Notes: generated from the letters alone by a model not told the origin. Counted from the stretch's first letter, positions 35,147-44,124 are shown. The stretch is 64,000 nucleotides of DNA from Gammaproteobacteria bacterium (GCA_002711845.1 PASF01000009.1:62001-126000); one strand, 5' to 3'. A program made the numbers and translations.

Positions 35147-36214
35147 TCAGGACGAGAGTCCCAGAATTTTTCGATTTAATGTCGCATCGGGTGCCTGGCC
35201 GGCGAAGTCGTCAAAAGCCTTGTCGGTGACCGTGATCAGGTGATCGCGGATAAATGGTGCACCTTCCTGCGCACCTTGTTTCGGATGTTTGATGCAACAC
35301 TCCCACTCAAGCACGGCCCAGCCGTCAAAGCCATATTGACTGAGTTTGCTGAAAATGCCAGCAAAGTCGACCTGGCCATCACCCAGAGACCGGAAGCGTC
35401 CCGGCCGGTCTATCCAGTCCTGGTAACCGCCATAGATGCCGCTGCGGCCGTTGGGGTTAAACTCGGCATCCTTGACATGAAACATACCGATTTTGTCGTG
35501 GTAGATATCAATGAACTGCAGATAATCCATTTGCTGCAATACAAAGTGGCTGGGATCAAACAGGATGCGGGCGCGCGGATGATGGCCACTGGCCTCCAGG
35601 AAGCGTTCATAGGTGATACCGTCATGCAAGTCCTCGCCGGCATGAATTTCATAACAGACATCCACACCCTGCTCATCAAAACCATTCAGGATCGGCAGCC
35701 AGCGCCGCGCCAGTTCAGCAAAACCCTGCTCAACCAGGCCGGCCGGCCGCTGAGGCCAGGGGTAAACCGTATGCCACATCAGCGCGCCGGGGAAAGAGGC
35801 ATGCACATTGATACCCAGGTGGCGGCTGGCTTTTGCTGCCATGTTCAGCTGGTTGATCGCCCACGCGGTGCGTGCTGTCGGATTGCCGCGCAGATGGTCG
35901 GGCGCAAACCCGTCAAACATGTCATCGTAGGCCGGGTGCACAGCCACCAGCTGCCCCTGCAGGTGCGTACTGAGCTCCGTAATCTCCAGGCCATGTTCGG
36001 CAATCCGGCCCTGATACTCTTCTGCATAGGTTTTGCTGCTGGCCAGTTTTTCCAGGTCAATCAGACGTGTGTCCCAGGTCGGAATCTGTACGCCTTTGTA
36101 ACCCAGAGAGGCAGCCCACTCGCAAATGCCGTCGATCGTGTTGAACGGGGCGCTGTCGTCTGCAAACTGGGCCAGGAAAATGCCTGGCCCTTTGATGGTT
36201 TTCATAACACTCAT
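35147..36214 (-). CDS. Cytoplasmic sugar phosphate isomerase/epimerase-like TIM-barrel protein
   Basis: A 355-residue TIM barrel with no signal peptide. Seen are GPGIFLAQFADDSAPF, VQIPTWDTRLIDLEKL, VCYEIHAGEDLHDGITYERF, ILFDPSHFVLQQMDYLQF and MFHVKDAEF, which supply Glu, Asp and His metal ligands, and a C-terminal VLEWECCIKHPKQGA. It overlaps the Gfo/Idh gene by 4 nt (ATGA), so the start at 36214 is translationally coupled; two short in-frame alternatives exist. Pairing with a Gfo/Idh enzyme is typical of inositol-type and 3-keto-sugar catabolism. Exact substrate unknown. Confidence 0.82.
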   Translation of the reverse strand: MSVMKTIKGPGIFLAQFADDSAPFNTIDGICEWAASLGYKGVQIPTWDTRLIDLEKLASSKTYAEEYQGRIAEHGLEITELSTHLQGQLVAVHPAYDDMFDGFAPDHLRGNPTARTAWAINQLNMAAKASRHLGINVHASFPGALMWHTVYPWPQRPAGLVEQGFAELARRWLPILNGFDEQGVDVCYEIHAGEDLHDGITYERFLEASGHHPRARILFDPSHFVLQQMDYLQFIDIYHDKIGMFHVKDAEFNPNGRSGIYGGYQDWIDRPGRFRSLGDGQVDFAGIFSKLSQYGFDGWAVLEWECCIKHPKQGAQEGAPFIRDHLITVTDKAFDDFAGQAPDATLNRKILGLSS

Positions 36215-37368
36215 AGAGTAATGGCCGTCCATTTTTGCGTGGAAGTTGCTGAGGCCTGCATGGCGTCGATGAATGCCATGCCTCGCAGACCCTCAGTGAT
36301 GGAGGGGTAGTCAAAGCCCGATGCCGCCAGATCCGCCGCCGGCGGGGGTTCAGACACCTGCAGGGCGCGGGCAAAACTGGCGTATATATTACCGAAAGCT
36401 TCGATAAAGCCTTCGGGGTGTCCCGGTGGCAAGCGACAGTTGTTGAGTGCTGCCGGTGACAGATAGGGGGCGCCGCGCCGATACAGTTGTGTTGGCTGAT
36501 CATGCATGCTCAGGTGCAGGGACTCAGCCTCGCGGTGACACCATGACAGCCCGCCCAGTTCGCCGTAAACCCGGAGTCGCAGATTGTTTTCCTCACCGGT
36601 GGCAACCTGTGTTGCAATGAGTGCACCGCTGGCGCCGCCATCAAAGCGCAGCAGAGCGGCAGCGTCATCATCCACCTGACGTCCGCTGATGACGCTGTTC
36701 AGGTCAGCACAGACATCGGTAATCAACTGGCCGCTGACATATTCTGCCAGATGCGCCGCGTGGGTGCCGATGTCGCCGGTGGCACCGGCACCCGCCCGCG
36801 CCGGATCAGTGCGCCAAGACGCCTGCCGGTGACCATCGTCCTCGACCGGAAAACTTAGCCAGCCTTGTGGATACTCGACCAGTATTTTGCGGATCCGCCC
36901 CAGTTTGCCTGCGTTAACCAGGTGCCGGGCTTCCTTGATCATCGGGTAGCCGGCGTAGGTGTGCGTCAAGGCGAGCCGGCAACCGGTTGCCTGCATCACC
37001 TGGCGGATCTGCTTTGCCTCGTCCAGTGTCAGGGCCAGCGGCTTATCGACGATGACATGAAAGCCATGTTCCATCGCGGCCATTGCCGGTGCAGCATGCA
37101 GGTGATTGGGTGTGACAATGGCGACGACCTGCATACGGTCCGCCGCCGGTCGCGCGGACTCCTGCCGGAACATGTCTGCGAACGATGGATAGGCACGGCC
37201 TGCTGCAAGTCCCAGCGCAGCCCCGGTTTCGCGGGCGTTCAGCGGCTGGCTGCTGAACGCCCCGCAAACCAGTTCATAGTGGCCGTCCAGGGCCGCAGCT
37301 TTGCGATGTACGGCGCCAATAAAGGAGCCCTGGCCGCCACCCACCATGCCGAGTTTGATTTTTTTCAT
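36211..37368 (-). CDS. Gfo/Idh/MocA-family NAD(P)-dependent oxidoreductase
   Basis: A 385-residue oxidoreductase: MKKIKLGMVGGGQGSFIG is the dinucleotide-binding turn, VAIVTPNHLHAAPAMAAMEHG and HVIVDKPLALT carry the EKP-type Lys (here DKP), and GDIGTHAAHLAEYVSG holds the catalytic Asp/His. Family members reduce or oxidise keto-sugars, inositols and 3-keto-glycosides. Lack of a signal peptide places it in the cytoplasm. The ATG at 37368 lacks a good ribosome site; a GTG at 37401 is the alternative. It shares a 140-bp divergent region with the MFS gene. Confidence 0.85.
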   Translation of the reverse strand: MKKIKLGMVGGGQGSFIGAVHRKAAALDGHYELVCGAFSSQPLNARETGAALGLAAGRAYPSFADMFRQESARPAADRMQVVAIVTPNHLHAAPAMAAMEHGFHVIVDKPLALTLDEAKQIRQVMQATGCRLALTHTYAGYPMIKEARHLVNAGKLGRIRKILVEYPQGWLSFPVEDDGHRQASWRTDPARAGAGATGDIGTHAAHLAEYVSGQLITDVCADLNSVISGRQVDDDAAALLRFDGGASGALIATQVATGEENNLRLRVYGELGGLSWCHREAESLHLSMHDQPTQLYRRGAPYLSPAALNNCRLPPGHPEGFIEAFGNIYASFARALQVSEPPPAADLAASGFDYPSITEGLRGMAFIDAMQASATSTQKWTAITL

Positions 37369-37508
37369 ATTGTTTGACCAGGCGATATTGCTATTTGCCA
37401 CAACGTGTAATAAAAATTCCAGATTCCTGCTACTATTTTGTGGTCAGCGTCAGAGTCTAGAACGAAACCAGTCGGCAAACAATAACAAGAAAACCGGGAA
37501 GCCAGTTT

Positions 37509-38798
37509 ATGGATTCAGATCGATACATTATCACCCGCCTCAGCATCATGATGTTTTTGCAGTTTTTTGTCTGGGGTGCTTTTTTTGTCACCATGGGCAG
37601 TTATCTGCTATCCGTGTTTCAGGGCGAATCCGGCATCAACAGTATTATAGGTCAGGCTTATGCCACCCATAACTGGGCTGCATTACTGGCGCCACTGTTT
37701 GTGGGATTATTGGCGGATCGTTACTTCAACGCTGAACGGCTGAATGCGTTTTGCCAACTCGCCGGTGCCGCGCTGTTATGGTATGCGGCGTCAGTCAGCG
37801 ATCCGGCCGTGTTCATCTGGGTGATGTTTGTTTACTTCATGCTCTACATGCCAACGCTGGCATTGACCAATGCGATTGCGTTTTCCAACATTGACAGCCC
37901 GGAACGGCAATTTCCTGCGATTCGTGTGTGGGGAACCATTGGCTGGATCGTGTCAGGGTTTGTGGTGGCTCAGACAATACTGGGCTGGGTGCAGATTCCG
38001 CTCTTGCAAATGATCACCGGTGTGGACAATACCCAGGCTTCCAACGTGCCGCTCAAAATGGCGGCGATTGTGTCGTTCCTGTATGGCCTGTACAGCCTGA
38101 CCCTGCCGGCGACGCCGCCACAGGCAAAAGGGGAGCGTTTCAGCCTCAGCAAGACCTTTGGTCTTGATGCGATCAAGCTGATGGCCGAGCGGAATTTTTT
38201 CATTTTTGCGTTAAGCAGCTTTCTCATCAGCATTCCGCTGGCATTCTATTACGCGCGCACCAATGACTTTGTTGCGGCGATGGCATTTGGTGAGCAGTCA
38301 GCTTCGTTTATGGCCATCGGACAGATGAGTGAGGTCCTGTTCATGCTGCTGGTGCCGTTCTTCCTGATCCGCTTCGGCGTCAAATGGATGCTGGTCGTGG
38401 CCATGGGGGCCTGGGCCTTGCGCTATCTGGTTTTCGCCAGCTTCCCGGAGTCGGCGGCATTGCTGATTTTTGGTATCGCTCTGCACGGCATCTGTTACGA
38501 CTTCTTTTTTGTAACGGGTCAACTTTATGTGGATCGTAAAGCGCCGGCGCCGATTCGTGCCAGCGCTCAGGGCCTGTTTGCGTTGTTGACCTATGGCGCT
38601 GGCATGCTGATGGGCAACTACCTGTTGGGCTGGTGGGGGGACAGTATTGCGCTGGACGGTTCATCAATGGCCGGCTGGCAGCAAAGTGCGTTCACGTTCT
38701 GGATCATGCCTGCCGCGCTGGCACTGGCGATTTTGCTATTTTTCATCTTTACATTCCAAAGTGAGAAACATCATGGGCCAGTCACTCAACCGGCGTGA
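37509..38798 (+). CDS. MFS transporter, nucleoside:H+ symporter (NHS/NupG) type
   Basis: A 429-residue transporter with about 12 membrane segments. Family marks are RLSIMMFLQFFVWGAFFVTMGSYL, APLFVGLLADRYFNAERL, MPTLALTNAIAFSNI and FPAIRVWGTIGWIVSGF, followed by HGICYDFFFVTGQLYVDRKAP. NHS-type carriers import nucleosides, but relatives in sugar clusters carry other substrates. Its position between a Gfo/Idh enzyme and an isomerase suggests uptake of the keto-sugar or glycoside product. Its 3' end overlaps the next gene by 26 nt. Confidence 0.85.
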   Translation: MDSDRYIITRLSIMMFLQFFVWGAFFVTMGSYLLSVFQGESGINSIIGQAYATHNWAALLAPLFVGLLADRYFNAERLNAFCQLAGAALLWYAASVSDPAVFIWVMFVYFMLYMPTLALTNAIAFSNIDSPERQFPAIRVWGTIGWIVSGFVVAQTILGWVQIPLLQMITGVDNTQASNVPLKMAAIVSFLYGLYSLTLPATPPQAKGERFSLSKTFGLDAIKLMAERNFFIFALSSFLISIPLAFYYARTNDFVAAMAFGEQSASFMAIGQMSEVLFMLLVPFFLIRFGVKWMLVVAMGAWALRYLVFASFPESAALLIFGIALHGICYDFFFVTGQLYVDRKAPAPIRASAQGLFALLTYGAGMLMGNYLLGWWGDSIALDGSSMAGWQQSAFTFWIMPAALALAILLFFIFTFQSEKHHGPVTQPA

Positions 38799-39687
38799 AC
38801 TGTTAAAACGCGCAGCGCTCAGTTCGCTGGCCTTGTCCGGACTGCCCGGAGGGGCATTGGCCGCACAGTCGCTGCCGGGCAGCCACGAATTTGTGGGCAA
38901 AGGCAATATCAGGCACTCTGTGGCGCAGTGGACCTATGGTTTTCTGACCCTGGAGGAATTGTGCCAGGTGGTCAATGAGATCGGGTTCTCGGCGATTGAT
39001 CTTATTGGCCCCGAACAATGGGGCATATTGAAGGCCCATGATATTGACTGCTCAATGTGCAACGGTGCCGAGATCAGTTTGACCGAAGGGTGGAATCGCC
39101 CGGCGTATCATGGCAGATTGATTCAGAGCTATACCTCGCATATAGAACTGATGGCGCAGGCCGGCTACAAAAACCTGATCTGTTTCAGTGGCAATCGTGA
39201 CGGCATGGATGACGACAGCGGGCTGCAGAATTGCGCAGATGGCATAAAGCAGATCATGTCGCTGGCAGAGCGCCACGGTGTTGTTGTGCACATGGAACTT
39301 TTTAACAGCAAGATCGATCACCCCGATTACATGTGTGACAGCTCGCAATGGGGGATTGAGTTGTGTGAACGGATCGGGTCACCCAATTTCAGGCTGCTGT
39401 ATGATATCTATCATATGCAGGTCCAGGAAGGCGATGTCATGCGCACCATTCGTGATCATCACCAGTGGTTTGGTCACTATCATACTGCCGGTGTTCCGGG
39501 GCGCAATGAAATAGATGATACCCAGGAACTGTACTATCCGGCCATCATGAAAGCGATCCTGGCCACCGGTTTTGATGGATATGTCGCCCAGGAATTTATA
39601 CCTCGTCGCGCCGGCCCAGAGGGTGTGCGCAGTGACGAGGCTCGGGTGGCATCACTGGCACAGGCCGTGGCAATCTGCGATGTCTGA
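38773..39687 (+). CDS. Hydroxypyruvate-isomerase-like TIM-barrel protein with Tat signal
   Basis: A 304-residue TIM barrel of the hydroxypyruvate isomerase group. The N-terminus has a twin-arginine motif (NRRELLKRAA) followed by a hydrophobic core and ALAAQ. The body has HMELFNSKIDHPDYMCD, LLYDIYHMQVQEGDV (diagnostic), HYHTAGVPGRNEID and GYVAQEFIP. Export makes a true hydroxypyruvate role unlikely; an isomerase or hydratase for oxidised sugars in the periplasm fits better. The ATG at 38773 lies inside the 3' end of the MFS gene (26-nt overlap), so the two are probably translated together. Confidence 0.83.
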   Translation: MGQSLNRRELLKRAALSSLALSGLPGGALAAQSLPGSHEFVGKGNIRHSVAQWTYGFLTLEELCQVVNEIGFSAIDLIGPEQWGILKAHDIDCSMCNGAEISLTEGWNRPAYHGRLIQSYTSHIELMAQAGYKNLICFSGNRDGMDDDSGLQNCADGIKQIMSLAERHGVVVHMELFNSKIDHPDYMCDSSQWGIELCERIGSPNFRLLYDIYHMQVQEGDVMRTIRDHHQWFGHYHTAGVPGRNEIDDTQELYYPAIMKAILATGFDGYVAQEFIPRRAGPEGVRSDEARVASLAQAVAICDV

Positions 39688-39696
39688 CGAGGGACC

Positions 39697-40713
39697 TTAT
39701 CGGGCCTGGCCCGCCTGACGCTGACTGAAGGCGGCGCAGCCCTGCAGGCCGGGATCAGTGATGTTGAGCAGCCCAACCGGCACACGTTGGCACCAGTTGC
39801 TGAAGCGGCCCTTGTCTGTAAAAGCGGTCATGAACAGGTCATGATCAAACAGCTCATCCAGCTTCTGCAGTATGTTGCCGGAGAGGAAAAAGCCGCCGAG
39901 GCTGCCCATGCTTAGCGCAAGATCTCCGCAGACGGCACCAAGAATCCGACTGAACTCCTCCATGCTTTGTCTGGCGAGCTGGTCGCCATTGCGCGCCGCC
40001 TCGACCAGCGCAGCGGGTGTGACTGCCGGCGATGTTTTGCCGGTTTGCAGCACGTATATTGCTGAATGGATATTGCTTAACCCTGGCCCCGACAACAGGT
40101 GGTCTGCGGTGACACGCGGATGACTGTCCCACAGATGTACCAGTATCGCCAGTTGTCGAGGTGTCAACGGAGCAAAGGCACATTGCCCGGGTTCGGATTC
40201 AATGATTTCCCGCGTCAGCGTCATGGTGGCGGCACCAAAGCCGGTGCCAGGCCCGGCGATGCTGCGATTGCCCTGTGACCAGTCAAGGTTGTTGCCAGTG
40301 ACCTGCTGTAGCCAGCGCACATCCGCCTCACGCAGCCCAGGCAAGCACCATGCCTGGGCGGTAAAGTCATTGATGGCCATGACCGGCATGGCATATTTGT
40401 GGGCCAGTGCCCGTTGACTGAATTGCCAATGGTTATTGGTCAATATCACCTCATCCTGATCGGTTGCCGCCGCGACCGCCAGCACCATCTGCTGTGGTGT
40501 CTGGTATGCCGCGCAGGTCTGCAGGTAGGCGTCGATGGCTGCGTCGATCTGGGCGTATTCGCGACAGGGCAAGGTGATGCTGTTGGCCAGCACACCGTCA
40601 CCATGGGTCAGTGCCAGGCGGGCATTGGTGCCGCCGATGTCCGCCACCAGCACGCAAGTGTCGCCCGACGCCAATGACGTCGATGTTTGTGGAGATATTG
40701 TGCCGCTCTGCAT
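39697..40713 (-). CDS. glk: Glucokinase
   Basis: A 338-residue kinase of the bacterial Glk type that phosphorylates glucose with ATP. Seen are VLVADIGGTNARLAL (ATP site), MAINDFTAQAWCLP (catalytic Asp, ND), AGPGTGFGAATM, and GSLGGFFLSGNIL in the second half. The open frame extends to 40764, but a promoter with a perfect TTGACA overlaps that extension, so the ATG at 40713 is preferred. It converges with the TIM-barrel gene (9 nt between stops), and could take up glucose released by the sugar cluster. Confidence 0.93.
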   Translation of the reverse strand: MQSGTISPQTSTSLASGDTCVLVADIGGTNARLALTHGDGVLANSITLPCREYAQIDAAIDAYLQTCAAYQTPQQMVLAVAAATDQDEVILTNNHWQFSQRALAHKYAMPVMAINDFTAQAWCLPGLREADVRWLQQVTGNNLDWSQGNRSIAGPGTGFGAATMTLTREIIESEPGQCAFAPLTPRQLAILVHLWDSHPRVTADHLLSGPGLSNIHSAIYVLQTGKTSPAVTPAALVEAARNGDQLARQSMEEFSRILGAVCGDLALSMGSLGGFFLSGNILQKLDELFDHDLFMTAFTDKGRFSNWCQRVPVGLLNITDPGLQGCAAFSQRQAGQAR

Positions 40714-40745
40714 ATTGCTGTCGCCCCGCCGGTCAAGTTGCAACC

Positions 40746-40774
40746 TTTTTAGCGAGGCCGGCATACCCTGTCAA
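40746..40774 (-). promoter_or_regulatory. Sigma70-type promoter of glk
   Basis: On the minus strand a perfect -35 TTGACA (40774-40769) is followed after exactly 17 bp by TAAAAA (40751-40746), 4 of 6 to the -10 consensus. The transcript would begin near 40740, giving a leader of about 25 nt before the ATG at 40713. Confidence 0.6.
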
Positions 40775-40909
40775 GCTCGCTGACGGTAGACAGTGATAGC
40801 CGGGCGATATATGCTCTTTACTTCAATCATCCGGTCACGGTATCACCACCCCCGATACCCTGACGTGTGCTTACGACCTACAAGGTCCGCCGGCACCCAG
40901 GAGTCAGAC

Positions 40910-41974
40910 ATGAACAAGCGTCAACCCGTGTACGCACCTGCGTACGACGGTGTGTTCGACAAGATCGAACGTGCCGACCTGAACGAACTGCACTTTCGCC
41001 ACGATAAAGCATCCGGCCTGCGCGCCATCATTGCCATTCATAACACCCGGCTGGGCCCGGCCCTGGGTGGTTGCCGATTTATGTCGTACAGCAGCGACGA
41101 TGATGCCCTTGACGATGTTATCCGTCTTGCCCGCGGCATGAGCTACAAGGCTGCGATTGCCAATGTGCCCCAGGGCGGTGGCAAGGCGGTATTGCTGAAA
41201 CCCATGGAGCCGTTCGATCGTCAGGAGCTGTTTCAGGCCTTTGGCGGATTCATTGAGGATCTCGGTGGCCGTTACATCACGGCTGTCGATAGTGGCAGTC
41301 TGATTTCCGACATGGATGAAGTGGCCAGAAAAACGGCCTATGTGTCAGGTACCAGCCGTGATGGTCATGATCCCTCACCGGTCACGGCGCTGGGGGTCTA
41401 CGCGGGCATCTGCGCCGCTGTCAGGCACCAGCTGAAACGGGATACAGTCCGTGGTCTGACGGTCGCCGTCCAGGGCGTGGGAAACGTTGGTTACGCATTG
41501 GCGGCGTTGCTGCACAGAGACGGCGCCCGTTTGATTGTCAGTGATACCGACCCCAAACGCGTGCAACGCTGTGTCACCGATTTTGCCGCCACAGCAGTGG
41601 CAGCAGACGCCATCTTCAACGTTGAGTGTGATGTGTTCGCGCCGTGCGGACTGGGCGGCATCCTCAATGAGAGGACCATCCCGCAATTGCGTTGCACGAT
41701 TGTCGCCGGTGCTGCCAATAATCAGCTCAGTACGGATACCCAGGGCGATGTGCTTCACCAACGCGGCATTCTTTACGCCCCTGACTATGTCATCAATGCC
41801 GGCGGTCTGATTCAGGTGTCGCTGGGTTATCTGAAGCAGGCTGACAGCGAAATTAAACGGCGCACACTGGCCCTGGGCAGCACCCTGACCGATCTGTTTG
41901 AACGCAGTCGCGCGGATAACATGCCGCCCGAACAGATAGCCAACCGGGTAGCCGAATCATTGTTGTTCGACTAG
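40910..41974 (+). CDS. Leucine/branched-chain amino acid dehydrogenase (Glu/Leu/Phe/Val family)
   Basis: A 354-residue NAD-dependent amino acid dehydrogenase that would deaminate leucine, valine or isoleucine to the 2-oxoacid. Seen are ALGGCRFMSY, MSYKAAIANVPQGGGKAVLL (substrate Lys80 and catalytic Lys92), VDSGSLISDMDE and the NAD turn VQGVGNVGYALA, with CGLGGILNERTI and GAANNQL further on. The ATG at 40910 has AGGAG 7 nt upstream; the longer open frame is not needed. It lies 34 nt before the E1 alpha gene, so the two enzymes act in sequence in one operon. Confidence 0.87.
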   Translation: MNKRQPVYAPAYDGVFDKIERADLNELHFRHDKASGLRAIIAIHNTRLGPALGGCRFMSYSSDDDALDDVIRLARGMSYKAAIANVPQGGGKAVLLKPMEPFDRQELFQAFGGFIEDLGGRYITAVDSGSLISDMDEVARKTAYVSGTSRDGHDPSPVTALGVYAGICAAVRHQLKRDTVRGLTVAVQGVGNVGYALAALLHRDGARLIVSDTDPKRVQRCVTDFAATAVAADAIFNVECDVFAPCGLGGILNERTIPQLRCTIVAGAANNQLSTDTQGDVLHQRGILYAPDYVINAGGLIQVSLGYLKQADSEIKRRTLALGSTLTDLFERSRADNMPPEQIANRVAESLLFD

Positions 41975-42008
41975 TTTTTTTGCGATCTGGTGACGCAGGG
42001 AGGAAGGC

Positions 42009-43115
42009 ATGTTCGACAGTCTTGATCAGGTCCCCGGCAAGCTCGGATTTATTGATGCCCAGGGCAATACCCGCCAGCCACTGCCGGCAGGCGTTGATGT
42101 AGCCTGGTTGCAGGCCAGCTACCAGCACATGGTTCGTATCCGGCAACTGGATAAGAAAGCGGTGGCACTGCAACGTACCGGCCAGATGCATACCTATCCG
42201 CCATGTCTGGGGCAGGAGGCCATCGGTACTGGCATCGGTCTGGCGATGCAGGATGACGACATACTGGTGCCTTATTACCGCGATCAGGCCACCCAGGTCT
42301 TGCGGGGCGTGACCATGCAGCAGGTGCTGCAGGTCTGGGGAGGCGATGAACGGGGCAATCTGTTTACCGGTGTAGCCGCCAGGGACTTCCCCAACAGCGT
42401 GCCAATTGGCACACAAATGAGTCACGCTGCCGGCATTGCCGCGGCTATGAAAAGCCGGGGTGTACGGCAGGCTGTGGTTGCCAATTGCGGTGATGGTGCC
42501 ACGTCTCGCGGTGACGTCTATGAGGCACTGAATCTGGTGGGTGTCTGGCAGTTGCCGATGGTGGCAGTGGTCAACAACAATCAATGGGCGATATCCGTGC
42601 CGAGAAGCCTGCAAACCGGTACCCGGACCCTGGCCGAAAAAGCCCTGGCGGTGGGTATTGAGGGGTTGCAGGTGGACGGCAATGATGTTGTTGCCGTGTT
42701 TCACGCGGTGCGCACGGCATTGGCCAGAGCCCGTCGTGGTAAAGGTGGCACCTTGATCGAAGCGGTGAGCTATCGGCTGAGTGACCATACCACGGCCGAT
42801 GATGCAACCCGCTACCGCGATGCGGCGGAGGTGAGTCGAGCCTGGGACTATGACCCGGTCAAACGGCTGCAGACCTGGCTGCATGCGTCCGGGCACTGGA
42901 CGCCGGCTCAGGAGCAGGCCTTGCTGGCGACGGTAAAAAAGGAGGTGGACGAGGCTGTGTCAGCCTACCTGAACGAGCCTCCCCAGGCCCCGGATGATTT
43001 TATTGCCTATGTGTTCGCTGAGATGACGCCGCCGTTGCTGGCCCAGCGCGACCGGCTGCTGATCAGGCTGGCACGTGACGCCGCTGCGCAGGGAGGTGAC
43101 TCCCATGGCCAGTAA
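42009..43115 (+). CDS. bkdA1: Branched-chain 2-oxoacid dehydrogenase E1 component, alpha subunit
   Basis: A 368-residue thiamine-diphosphate enzyme subunit. The ThDP/Mg motif is GDGATSRGD...NNN (Gly161-Asp162-Gly163 and Asn189-191). QMHTYPPCLGQEAIGTG, YYRDQATQVLRG and YRLSDHTTADDATRYR are typical of the branched-chain and Pseudomonas-type E1 alpha, the last being the phospho-loop region. It decarboxylates the 2-oxoacids made by the upstream dehydrogenase. Pyruvate as substrate cannot be excluded from sequence alone, but leucine dehydrogenase next door argues for branched-chain acids. Confidence 0.85.
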   Translation: MFDSLDQVPGKLGFIDAQGNTRQPLPAGVDVAWLQASYQHMVRIRQLDKKAVALQRTGQMHTYPPCLGQEAIGTGIGLAMQDDDILVPYYRDQATQVLRGVTMQQVLQVWGGDERGNLFTGVAARDFPNSVPIGTQMSHAAGIAAAMKSRGVRQAVVANCGDGATSRGDVYEALNLVGVWQLPMVAVVNNNQWAISVPRSLQTGTRTLAEKALAVGIEGLQVDGNDVVAVFHAVRTALARARRGKGGTLIEAVSYRLSDHTTADDATRYRDAAEVSRAWDYDPVKRLQTWLHASGHWTPAQEQALLATVKKEVDEAVSAYLNEPPQAPDDFIAYVFAEMTPPLLAQRDRLLIRLARDAAAQGGDSHGQ

Positions 43116-44124
43116 CAGGCGTGCAACATGCAAGGACCTGCAAACTCACGACGTCACGCTGGTGGAGGCCGTCAACCTGGCTCTGAGGCGTGCGCTGATC
43201 GATGATCCTGACGTGGTCGTGCTGGGTGAAGATGTAGGCACCAATGGGGGCGTATTTCGTGCCACCCTGGGTTTGCGCGAGGCGTTTGGCTACAAACGGG
43301 TGATTGACACACCTCTGGCCGAAGCCCTGATAGCTGGCATCTCGGTTGGCATGGCCAGTCAGGGCCTGCGACCGGTGGCGGAAATCCAGTTCATGGGGTT
43401 TATCAACTCGGCCGTGGAGCAGATGCTGTGTCATGCCGGACGTTTGCGTAATCGTACCCGTGGCCGGTTGAGTTGTCCGATGGTGCTGCGTGCGCCCTTT
43501 GGTGGCGGTATCCACGCACCCGAACATCACTCGGAAAGCACCGAAGCGATGTTTGCCCACATGCCGGGGCTGCGTGTGGTCATCCCGTCATCGCCGACCC
43601 GTGCGTACGGACTGCTGCTGTCATCCATCAGGGATCCGGATCCGGTGGTGTTTCTGGAGCCCAAGCGCATCTACCGACTGGTGCGACAGCAGATCGAAGA
43701 TGATGGACAGGGATTGCCGCTGGATACCTGTTTCACCTTGCGGCAAGGCAAGGATCTGACCCTGGTGGCCTGGGGCGCCATGATTCATGAAACCCTGCTC
43801 GCGGCCAGGGAGCTGGCCCAGCAGGGTGTCGATGCCGAGGTCATTGATGTCGCCACCATCAGTCCTCTGGATATGGCGACCATTTTGCGCTCGGTGGAGA
43901 AAACGGGTCGTTGTGTGGTCATTCAGGAGGCGGCCAGGAGTTTTGGTGTCGGCTCGGAGATCAGCGCCCGTATTGGTGAAGAAGCCTTGCTGTATCTGCG
44001 CTCGCCGGTCCAGCGCGTGACCGGTTATGACACACCCATGCCCTATCCCAGCAACGAAAGTCTGTACATGCCGTCCACAGCAGATATTGTCGAGGCGGCC
44101 AGAGCGACACTGGAGACAGCATAA
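43105..44124 (+). CDS. bkdA2: Branched-chain 2-oxoacid dehydrogenase E1 component, beta subunit
   Basis: A 339-residue E1 beta subunit: VVLGEDVGTNGGVFRATLGL, DTPLAEALIAGISVGMA (catalytic Glu of the ThDP site), PVAEIQFMGFINSAVEQM, GGGIHAPEHHSES and EVIDVATISPLDM. The start at 43105 has AGGGAGGTG upstream and overlaps the E1 alpha gene by 11 nt, which suits equal synthesis of the heterotetramer halves. It is followed by E2 after 9 nt. Confidence 0.87.
   Translation: MASNRRATCKDLQTHDVTLVEAVNLALRRALIDDPDVVVLGEDVGTNGGVFRATLGLREAFGYKRVIDTPLAEALIAGISVGMASQGLRPVAEIQFMGFINSAVEQMLCHAGRLRNRTRGRLSCPMVLRAPFGGGIHAPEHHSESTEAMFAHMPGLRVVIPSSPTRAYGLLLSSIRDPDPVVFLEPKRIYRLVRQQIEDDGQGLPLDTCFTLRQGKDLTLVAWGAMIHETLLAARELAQQGVDAEVIDVATISPLDMATILRSVEKTGRCVVIQEAARSFGVGSEISARIGEEALLYLRSPVQRVTGYDTPMPYPSNESLYMPSTADIVEAARATLETA

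Noticed and set aside
39697-40764. Longer glucokinase reading from 40764
   Set aside because: It would place the start codon inside a good TTGACA/TAAAAA promoter, and the extra residues are not Glk-like.
41853-42896. Open frame of 347 codons on the minus strand opposite the E1 alpha gene
   Set aside because: It lacks family motifs and is fully covered by the real E1 alpha gene and the end of the dehydrogenase gene.
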